A stretch of DNA of 7,051 nt, taken from positions 1 through 7,051 of the forward strand of contig JALSTF010000242.1 in the NCBI GenBank assembly GCA_026983895.1, in the 5' to 3' direction. Positions 1 through 4,698 of the stretch are shown in pieces. The translations under genes and the position numbers were made by a program. Below the pieces are notes generated by a model. The model worked only from the letters and a program-made list of their open reading frames with translations. It ran no database searches and was not told where the DNA came from. The stretch is from Sulfurovum sp. GTDB lineage: Bacteria > Campylobacterota > Campylobacteria > Campylobacterales > Sulfurovaceae. Each line of letters starts with the position of its first letter. Position 1 is the first letter of the stretch.

Positions 1-528
1 CAGCGGAAGCGTAAAGTTCGCATCGAGCTTCAGTGCTTCAGAAACTTTCTCGGCCACATAGGCATTCTCACTGTCATTGGAGACGAAATAATGGATATGG
101 TAGGTTTCATAGAATCTTTTCAATGCTGTAGCGTTGATATCGTCATTGACAAGTATCCCGGCAATGAAAAGTGCTTTGGGATACTTTTTCTGCAGATCTT
201 CAAAATAGGGGATCTGCCCGCGGCAGGGGGGACACCAGGTACTGAAAAAATTGAGCAGCAGTATCGGCTGTTTGGCATCATGAATGATGAAATGATTGTC
301 GTATACAAGAATACCGTGTGTTTCGTCTTTGACGCTTTTAAGGATCGTGGCACTTTCAAGCATTGCGGCGAGTTCGGCATTGTTTTGGGTATGCCCTGCT
401 GTACAGTTCTTTTCTTCCGGTGCGGCACATGCTTTGGCCGGGATCGCCTTTTTCTGTTCTTTTTTGTCACTGCATCCCGCAGAGAACAACAGCATAAAGC
501 TTAAAAGCAGAAGTTTGGTTCGTATCAC
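1..528 (-). CDS. TlpA-like thioredoxin-fold lipoprotein (3' end cut off by window edge)
   Basis: Probable periplasmic, membrane-anchored thiol-disulfide oxidoreductase of the TlpA/ResA class; the exact partner is unknown. 176 codons are visible with no stop before the edge. The protein begins MIRTKLLLLSFMLLFSAGC, a signal peptide with lipobox SAGC, so Cys19 would be lipidated. A charged low-complexity linker follows (about 20-50), then the thioredoxin fold, with the redox motif WCPPC at 98-102 preceded by the strand PILLLNFFST. After the motif, RGQIPYFEDLQKKY and FIAGILVND fit the usual helix and strand. The linker holds two further cysteines, Cys34 and Cys42. The GTG start at 526-528 is chosen because AAGGA sits 7 nt upstream and the signal peptide begins at once. 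An ATG at 530-532 is in another frame and soon hits a stop. The gene is divergent from the cyclo-ligase. Fold and lipobox are seen directly; the role in thiol reduction or cytochrome maturation is inferred. Confidence 0.86.
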   Translation of the reverse strand, partial: MIRTKLLLLSFMLLFSAGCSDKKEQKKAIPAKACAAPEEKNCTAGHTQNNAELAAMLESATILKSVKDETHGILVYDNHFIIHDAKQPILLLNFFSTWCPPCRGQIPYFEDLQKKYPKALFIAGILVNDDINATALKRFYETYHIHYFVSNDSENAYVAEKVSEALKLDANFTLPL

Positions 529-535
529 ACATGAT

Positions 536-540
536 TCCTT
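536..540 (-). promoter_or_regulatory. Ribosome binding site fixing a GTG start
   Basis: AAGGA on the minus strand, 7 nt before the GTG at 528-526. It decides the start of the thioredoxin lipoprotein, whose frame has no ATG before codon 12. Confidence 0.6.
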
Positions 541-562
541 GGCTATAATATAGAATATTATA
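541..562. promoter_or_regulatory. AT-rich divergent promoter region
   Basis: The 50-bp gap between the divergent lipoprotein and cyclo-ligase genes holds a run of almost pure A/T. On the plus strand TATAAT lies at 544-549 and TATTAT at 556-561. On the minus strand TAATAT and TATTAT boxes overlap them. No good -35 hexamer is visible for either direction, which is common in Campylobacterota sigma-70 promoters. That both genes are read from here follows from the gene order; which box is used is not decided. Confidence 0.45.
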
Positions 563-578
563 CCAAAAGAGCGCTAAT

Positions 579-1133
579 ATGGAAGTTATGGAACCGCACA
601 AAAGCAAAGAGAAGTTTCGCAAACGATGCCTGGAACAGCTTAAAAAAGCTGCACAGAGCAGGGTCTATGCAAAAGACAGAAAGGTACTTGCCGTACTGCA
701 TCAATGGATCGTGGAAAGGAATGCACGTTCGATCATGCTCTATCTCCCCCTTGCTATGGAAGTCGATCTTTATCCGCTCATACGGGTGCTGAGACGAGAA
801 GGGCGCACGCTTTATGTACCCTTTATGGAAGGTAAAAGTTTTAGGTTGGTAAAATACAGATATCCGCTGATAACAAAGCGGTTCGGAATAAAAGAACCAA
901 AGAATTCAATACAGTATAGAAATAAAAAAATAGATATAGCGATTGTACCGATGGTAGGAGTGGACCTTACGCACAGGCGCGTGGGGTTTGGAAAAGGTAT
1001 GTATGACAGATTTTTTGAAAAAGAGATGAAAAATATAGGGTTCACCGTATTTGTGGCACGAAAATTGTGCTTTAGCAGCAAGATCGTGACAGACAGTCAT
1101 GATGTCAAGGCGGACAGGATCATCATACCATAA
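579..1133 (+). CDS. 5-formyltetrahydrofolate cyclo-ligase (5,10-methenyl-THF synthetase)
   Basis: Cytoplasmic enzyme converting 5-formyl-THF plus ATP to 5,10-methenyl-THF, recycling folinate into one-carbon metabolism. The 184 residues fit this family, usually about 180-200. A basic N-terminal helix (KSKEKFRKRCLEQLKK, 8-23) corresponds to the nucleotide-binding segment. Then come YLPLAMEVDLYPLI (55-68), RRFGI-type text at 100-107 (KRFGIKEP), and the family signature VGFGKGMYDRFF (135-146), in which GFGKG and YDR match the usual G-x-G-x-G-YYDR loop. ATG 579 is preceded by AAAAGAG at 7 nt, a weak Shine-Dalgarno. A second ATG at 588 has GGAAG too close to be better, so a 181-residue form cannot be excluded. 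It lies 68 nt before rny on the same strand. The C-terminal third is visibly more A/T-rich than its neighbours. Confidence 0.88.
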   Translation: MEVMEPHKSKEKFRKRCLEQLKKAAQSRVYAKDRKVLAVLHQWIVERNARSIMLYLPLAMEVDLYPLIRVLRREGRTLYVPFMEGKSFRLVKYRYPLITKRFGIKEPKNSIQYRNKKIDIAIVPMVGVDLTHRRVGFGKGMYDRFFEKEMKNIGFTVFVARKLCFSSKIVTDSHDVKADRIIIP

Positions 1134-1190
1134 ATATCGATGAGAAAACGGTTATTTTGCATATATCTATGTTTCTTTTTCTTGCAATAA

Positions 1191-1194
1191 AGGA
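1191..1194 (+). promoter_or_regulatory. Ribosome binding site deciding the rny start
   Basis: AGGA within AATAAAGGAAAG, 7 nt before ATG 1202. The frame is open further upstream to an ATG at 1157, but that codon has no Shine-Dalgarno and would put a basic stretch ahead of the membrane anchor. Confidence 0.65.
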
Positions 1195-1201
1195 AAGAAA
1201 A

Positions 1202-2731
1202 ATGGTAGGAACATTCACAAGTGTTTCGGGATTGGCCGGAGCGGCTCTGGGGGCAGGGTTGTGTTACCTGTGGGTCAAAAGCAGTACCCGAAAAAGATTC
1301 GTACATTTGGAGCTGGAGGCAAAAGCGAAAGCGAAAGCCATCAGCCATGAGGCAGAGCTTCTGCTTCAGGAAGCCCAGATGAAGGCGAAGACAAAAGCGT
1401 TGGAGCAGGAAGCTGCATTCCAGGAAAAGATGGCAAAGCTTGAAGAACGCAACCGTGTCTTGATGCTGGAACGCAAAAGCCTTAAAAAAGAAGAGGAGAA
1501 GCTTCTGTTCTTTGAGAACAGGCTTTTGGAAAAAGAAGCGGATCTGGAAAAACTGGAAGCAAAAAAACAGGCCAAGATAGAAGAAGCGGTCGCCAAACTG
1601 CAGAATACCGCTTCTTTGACCCAGGAAGAGGCCAAAGCGTATATTCTGGAAAAGACAGAAGAGCGGAGCAGGGCGGAGATCGCCTCGATCGTCCGTAAAT
1701 ATGAACGGATCGCCAAAGAAGAGGGCGAAAAAAAGGCCCACTATATTCTTGCGCAGGCAACAACACGCTATGCAGGAGAATTTGCCGGTGAAAGGCTCAT
1801 CAATCTTGTCACGCTTCCCAGCGACGAGCATAAAGGGCGGATCATCGGAAAGGAAGGGCGCAACATCAAAGCACTTGAAATGCTGCTTGGTGTGGATATC
1901 GTCATCGATGAGACACCGGGGGTCATTCTTGTCAGTTCGTTCAACCTTTACCGAAGGGCCATCGCCACGCGTGTGATCGAAATACTGATAGAAGACGGCC
2001 GTATTCATCCCGGACGGATCGAAGAGGTGCACGAGAAAGTGGAGAAAGAGTTTGAGCAGAGAACGTATGAAGAGGGAGAGAACATTCTCATCGATCTGGG
2101 ACTTTTCCCTATGCATGAAGAGCTGGTCAAACTGCTTGGCCGTTTGAAATACCGTGCGAGTTATGGCCAGAATGCGCTGGCACATACACTGGAAGTGGCC
2201 AAACTGGCACGTGTGATGGCAGCGGAAATGGGTGGAGACGAGAAACTGGCCCTGCGTGCAGGATTGCTTCATGACATAGGCAAAGCGCTGACACAGGATA
2301 TGGGCGGATCGCATGTAGAGATCGGGGCAGAATTATGCCGCCGATACAAGGAACATCCTACCGTTGTCAATGCCATTTATGCACACCATGGTCAGGAAGA
2401 ACCTGACTCGGTGGAGAGTGCTGCTGTATGCGCTGCCGATACCCTCAGTGCCGCACGCCCGGGTGCAAGACGGGAGGTTCTGGAAAGTTTTACGAAAAGA
2501 GTCAGGGAGATCGAAGAGATCGCAGCTTCCAAAGAGTATGTGGAAAAAGCGTATGCTATCAATGCGGGAAGAGAGATACGTGTTTTTGTCAATGCGCAAA
2601 AAATGAGTGACAATGAAGCCGTGCTTTTAAGCAAAGAGATCGCCCAAGAAGTGTCCAAACAGGTACAGTTCCCCGGTGAGATCAAAGTGAATGTCATTCG
2701 CGAGACCAGGGCGGTCAGTATGGCCAAATAG
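1202..2731 (+). CDS. rny: Ribonuclease Y
   Basis: Membrane-anchored endoribonuclease that initiates mRNA decay. Campylobacterota generally lack RNase E and rely on RNase Y with RNase J. The 509 residues are close to the roughly 520 of the Bacillus enzyme. Domains in order: a single N-terminal membrane helix (about 4-26), a long charged coiled coil rich in Lys/Glu/Ala (about 30-195), a KH domain (about 205-270) with the loop GRIIGKEGRN at 212-221, and an HD domain (about 325-420). The HD domain has His328, the catalytic pair His357-Asp358 in HDIGKA, His371, His395/His396 and Asp413 in the family block ADTLSAARPGARRE. A conserved C-terminal region follows, with IKVNVIRETRA near the end. All metal-binding residues expected of an active HD phosphodiesterase appear present. 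The cyclo-ligase lies just upstream and is probably cotranscribed. Confidence 0.97.
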   Translation: MVGTFTSVSGLAGAALGAGLCYLWVKSSTRKRFVHLELEAKAKAKAISHEAELLLQEAQMKAKTKALEQEAAFQEKMAKLEERNRVLMLERKSLKKEEEKLLFFENRLLEKEADLEKLEAKKQAKIEEAVAKLQNTASLTQEEAKAYILEKTEERSRAEIASIVRKYERIAKEEGEKKAHYILAQATTRYAGEFAGERLINLVTLPSDEHKGRIIGKEGRNIKALEMLLGVDIVIDETPGVILVSSFNLYRRAIATRVIEILIEDGRIHPGRIEEVHEKVEKEFEQRTYEEGENILIDLGLFPMHEELVKLLGRLKYRASYGQNALAHTLEVAKLARVMAAEMGGDEKLALRAGLLHDIGKALTQDMGGSHVEIGAELCRRYKEHPTVVNAIYAHHGQEEPDSVESAAVCAADTLSAARPGARREVLESFTKRVREIEEIAASKEYVEKAYAINAGREIRVFVNAQKMSDNEAVLLSKEIAQEVSKQVQFPGEIKVNVIRETRAVSMAK

Positions 2732-2754
2732 CAGGCCGGCATAGCAAAAACACA

Positions 2755-2770
2755 GCATAAAAAGTTATGC
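2755..2770. repeat. Small perfect inverted repeat in the rny 3' gap
   Basis: GCATAA and TTATGC form a perfect 6-bp stem around the 4-nt loop AAAG. No T-tract follows on the plus strand, so it is a poor intrinsic terminator. It sits about 22 nt upstream of a TATAAT box and could be an operator or chance; no function is assigned. Confidence 0.35.
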
Positions 2771-2791
2771 AAAATAAAATGATAAAAGCGT

Positions 2792-2797
2792 TATAAT
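2792..2797 (+). promoter_or_regulatory. Predicted -10 box for the unknown gene / isomerase / cmoB unit
   Basis: A consensus TATAAT lies in A/T-rich sequence 47 nt before the GTG at 2844. No close TTGACA-like hexamer sits 16-18 nt upstream; TTATGC at 2765-2770 is 21 nt away. The 112-bp gap after rny is where a promoter for the following three genes would be expected. No other equally good box was seen before cmoB. Confidence 0.5.
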
Positions 2798-2804
2798 TTT
2801 AAAA

Positions 2805-2818
2805 GGGACAAAGTGCCC
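2805..2818 (+). repeat. Degenerate copy of the GTGCCC leader palindrome
   Basis: GGGAC and GTGCCC can pair around a 3-nt loop with one bulged G. GTGCCCATA at 2813-2821 is identical, 9 of 9, to the right end of the large hairpin before the M48 gene (6822-6830). The left end keeps the GGG of GGGCA. It looks like a remnant or very short member of the palindrome family at 3158-3183 and 6773-6827. It lies 26 nt before the GTG start of the next gene. Confidence 0.45.
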
Positions 2819-2843
2819 ATACTATGAATAAAAAGGTAAAACA

Positions 2844-3146
2844 GTGGACAGATGTGAAGAGATCGTCGCGAATGTAAGAATGGAAGAGTGTTATGCCGGG
2901 TTGAGTCTGGTATTTGAAGGAACAGAAGCGCTGAGAGAAGAGATAGAGACGGCCATTGAAAAGATCACGAAACTGACAAAAATGCAACCGCATATTTTCG
3001 ACAATTCAAAAGACCATCATGAAAAGAAACAGTCTCTTTATGTTGAGTTCAACGATGATGTGCAAAGAGACAGCGGAGAGTTCTTCGAACTTTTGCTCAA
3101 AGAGCTGCGTATAGATAAATGCGCTAACGACGTGATCCCTGCGTAA
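2844..3146 (+). CDS. Uncharacterised small acidic protein (100 aa)
   Basis: I do not recognise this protein. It begins MDRCEEIVANVRMEECYAG and is Glu/Asp-rich overall, with no signal peptide or membrane helix, so it is probably a small soluble cytoplasmic protein. A helix-prone stretch (about 24-45, EGTEALREEIETAIEKITKL) is followed by a polar, His/Lys-rich segment (about 48-64, including DHHEKKQ). A second helical stretch (SGEFFELLLKELRID, about 77-91) follows. Cysteines are at 4, 16 and 93. The GTG start is supported by AAAAGG at 2831-2836 with a 7-nt spacer. The same arrangement and a near-identical leader precede the next gene. Met13 has no comparable ribosome site. The 60-nt spacing to the isomerase, on the same strand, suggests cotranscription. 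That it is real rests on the ribosome site, position and normal composition. Confidence 0.72.
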   Translation: MDRCEEIVANVRMEECYAGLSLVFEGTEALREEIETAIEKITKLTKMQPHIFDNSKDHHEKKQSLYVEFNDDVQRDSGEFFELLLKELRIDKCANDVIPA

Positions 3147-3157
3147 ACAGTCAATAA

Positions 3158-3183
3158 AGGGCACCTATTATTAGAGGTGCCCT
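3158..3183 (+). repeat. 26-nt palindromic hairpin (compact member of the leader palindrome family)
   Basis: AGGGCACCT (3158-3166) pairs perfectly with AGGTGCCCT (3175-3183), a 9-bp stem with an 8-nt loop. It lies in the 60-nt gap between the unknown gene and the isomerase, 11 nt before the isomerase Shine-Dalgarno. The downstream sequence is TAAAATCATAAAAAAGG with no T-run, so it does not look like an intrinsic terminator. Bases 3162-3182 match 6807-6827 at 20 of 21 positions. They match the reverse complement of 6773-6793 at 19 of 21, which ties this hairpin to the larger one before the M48 gene. It might protect or partition the operon mRNA; that is inference. Confidence 0.8.
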
Positions 3184-3206
3184 AAAATCATAAAAAAGGT
3201 AAACGT

Positions 3207-3746
3207 ATGTTCAAAAAGATTATTTTAAGTTTGTTGCTTGTCTGCGGTGTGACACTTTCTGCCGCCGGAAAAAAAGCGACCATTGTAGTACTTGATACGA
3301 ATGTAGGCAAAATCGAGCTGAAACTCTTTCCCAAGGCTGCGCCTCTGGCCGTAGAGAATTTTGTGACCCATGTAAAGCAGGGCTATTACAACGGGCTGAT
3401 CTTCCACCGTGTCATTAAAGGATTCATGATCCAGGGCGGTGATCCGACCGGTACGGGAAGAGGGGGAGAGTCTATCTGGCATAAAGAGTTTAAGAATGAA
3501 TATGCACCAAATCTGACCTTTGACCGGCCATTCCTTCTTGCCATGGCGAATCACGGGCCCAATACAAACGGAAGCCAGTTCTTCATTACGACCGTACCGA
3601 CACCGCATCTTAACGGCGGATATACGATCTTTGGTGAAGTCATTAAAGGAAAGAAAGTGGTCAAGAAGATCGAGAATGTCTCTACTTCTGCGGGAGACCG
3701 GCCGATATTCGATCAGAAGATCATACGTGCTTACGTCAAAAAATAG
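3207..3746 (+). CDS. Periplasmic cyclophilin-type peptidyl-prolyl cis-trans isomerase
   Basis: Catalyses cis-trans isomerisation of X-Pro bonds during folding of exported proteins. Residues 1-20 (MFKKIILSLLLVCGVTLSAA) are a Sec signal peptide with likely cleavage near Ala19-Ala20, so the mature single-domain cyclophilin of about 160 residues acts in the periplasm. Family motifs: FHRVIKGFMIQGGDPTGTG (66-84) with catalytic Arg68, Phe73, Met74 and Gln76, then FLLAMANHGPNTNGSQFFI (109-127) with Gln124 and Phe126, and HLNGGYTIFGEV (134-145). The position of human CypA Trp121, important for cyclosporin binding, is His134; Escherichia coli PpiA and PpiB also lack Trp there. ATG 3207 has AAAAGG at 3194-3199, 7 nt upstream. 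The stop abuts the cmoB start. Product is certain at family level; the substrate is unknown. Confidence 0.95.
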   Translation: MFKKIILSLLLVCGVTLSAAGKKATIVVLDTNVGKIELKLFPKAAPLAVENFVTHVKQGYYNGLIFHRVIKGFMIQGGDPTGTGRGGESIWHKEFKNEYAPNLTFDRPFLLAMANHGPNTNGSQFFITTVPTPHLNGGYTIFGEVIKGKKVVKKIENVSTSAGDRPIFDQKIIRAYVKK

Positions 3747-4649
3747 ATGGATCTCGATACTCTCCGCCAGGAGCGCCGAAAATGGCTGACCTGGAAAAAT
3801 ATCCGTCCGTTCCAGGAAGCGATCGCTGCACTGCCGACATATGATCGTGTCAGCGTAGAGTTGGGAGATGTTGTCGATATTCAGATCGCGGATCTCTCAG
3901 AGGAAGATGCTGCCGCCATCGAACAGACTGCAAAACAGATGAAGCCTTGGAGAAAGGGCCCTTTTCGCATTAATGATCTCTTTATCGATTCAGAATGGCA
4001 GAGCCAGATCAAGTACAACCTCCTTGAACCCCATTTTGACCTGAAAGGCAAGATCGTAGGAGACATTGGCTGCAATAACGGTTATTATCTTTTTCGCATG
4101 CTCTCTCAGAAACCAGAAAAACTGATAGGTTTCGACCCCTCTGCCATCTACTATTCTCAATTTCAGTTTCTTGACCATTTCATAAAAAGCGGCATTGTGT
4201 ACGAATTGCTTGGTGTGGAACATGTGGAATTTTATGAACACACATTCGACACACTCTTCTGTCTGGGTGTGCTCTACCACCGTTCCGACCCTGTAGCGAT
4301 GCTCAAATCGCTTTTCAAAGGGCTGAACAAGGGCGGTGAACTCATACTCGACACCTTCATGATAGAGGGAGAAGAGGAAATGTGTCTGACACCCAGAGAA
4401 CGGTACTCCAAGATTCCCAATATCTATTTTGTCCCTACCGTGAAAGCCTTGGAGAACTGGTGCCTGCGTGCCGGCTTCAGCTCGGTTGAGGTTTTGGAGA
4501 TCAAAAAGACAGATCTGAACGAACAGCGGAAAACAGAATGGATCGATACACAGAGCCTGGAGGATTTCCTCGACCCTGACGATCCGGAGAAGACGGTGGA
4601 AGGGTATCCTGCACCTAAAAGGGTGTATATCAAGGCTTTGAGAGTGTGA
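3747..4649 (+). CDS. cmoB: tRNA U34 carboxymethyltransferase CmoB
   Basis: Transfers the carboxymethyl group of carboxy-S-adenosylmethionine to 5-hydroxyuridine at tRNA position 34, giving cmo5U and widening wobble decoding. At 300 residues it is about 20 shorter than the Escherichia coli enzyme (323), at the N-terminus. Landmarks: MKPWRKGPF (65-73) with Lys70, Trp84 and Lys89, the Rossmann motif VGDIGCNNGYYLFRM (104-118), IGFDPS (127-132), LGVLYHRSDP (173-182) with Tyr177, RYSKIPNIYFVPT (219-231), and the hallmark end EWIDTQSLEDFLDPDDP...KTVEGYPAPKR (264-292) with Arg292. Lys70, Tyr177 and Arg292 align with the cofactor-binding Lys91, Tyr200 and Arg315 of E. coli. ATG 3747 follows the isomerase TAG with no gap and no clear Shine-Dalgarno, implying translational coupling. 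The carboxy-SAM synthase gene cmoA is not in the window. Confidence 0.96.
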   Translation: MDLDTLRQERRKWLTWKNIRPFQEAIAALPTYDRVSVELGDVVDIQIADLSEEDAAAIEQTAKQMKPWRKGPFRINDLFIDSEWQSQIKYNLLEPHFDLKGKIVGDIGCNNGYYLFRMLSQKPEKLIGFDPSAIYYSQFQFLDHFIKSGIVYELLGVEHVEFYEHTFDTLFCLGVLYHRSDPVAMLKSLFKGLNKGGELILDTFMIEGEEEMCLTPRERYSKIPNIYFVPTVKALENWCLRAGFSSVEVLEIKKTDLNEQRKTEWIDTQSLEDFLDPDDPEKTVEGYPAPKRVYIKALRV

Positions 4650-4650
4650 C

Positions 4651-4666
4651 AGAGCCGGAAGGCTTT
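4651..4666 (+). terminator. Possible short hairpin terminator after cmoB
   Basis: AGAGCC (4651-4656) pairs with GGCTTT (4661-4666), with one G-T pair, closing a GGAA tetraloop. It starts 2 nt after the cmoB stop in the 49-nt gap between convergent genes. The T-run is only three bases, so it would be weak. A second arm pair, GCTCC 4667-4671 and GGAGC 4689-4693, encloses a 17-nt loop and is followed by ATTCTTT. Either or both could end transcription from the cmoB side; the evidence is positional and structural only. Confidence 0.35.
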
Positions 4667-4698
4667 GCTCCCGCTGCTATTGGGGTGTGGAGCATTCT

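Noticed and set aside
120..504. Open frames on both strands in the first 500 bases (116 and 137 codons)
   Set aside because: The minus-strand frame with lipobox and WCPPC explains this stretch. The others are out of frame with it and carry no recognisable protein.
1157..1201. Upstream in-frame ATG giving a 524-residue RNase Y
   Set aside because: No Shine-Dalgarno precedes it, whereas ATG 1202 has AGGA at 7 nt and starts the membrane anchor as in the family.
1097..2314. Long open frame (405 codons) antisense to rny
   Set aside because: It lies entirely opposite a full-length RNase Y with all domain motifs. Its Phe/Cys-rich translation has no family resemblance and it overlaps the end of the cyclo-ligase gene. 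It is a shadow of codon bias.
2824..2877. 17-codon mini-ORF (MNKKVKQWTDVKRSSRM) overlapping the start of the unknown gene
   Set aside because: No ribosome site of its own. It overlaps the AAAAGG used by the GTG start and shows no attenuator-like codon runs.
3158..3183. The 26-nt hairpin as a Rho-independent terminator
   Set aside because: The stem is good but followed by TAAAATCAT with no T-run on the plus strand. The opposite strand has no gene to terminate.
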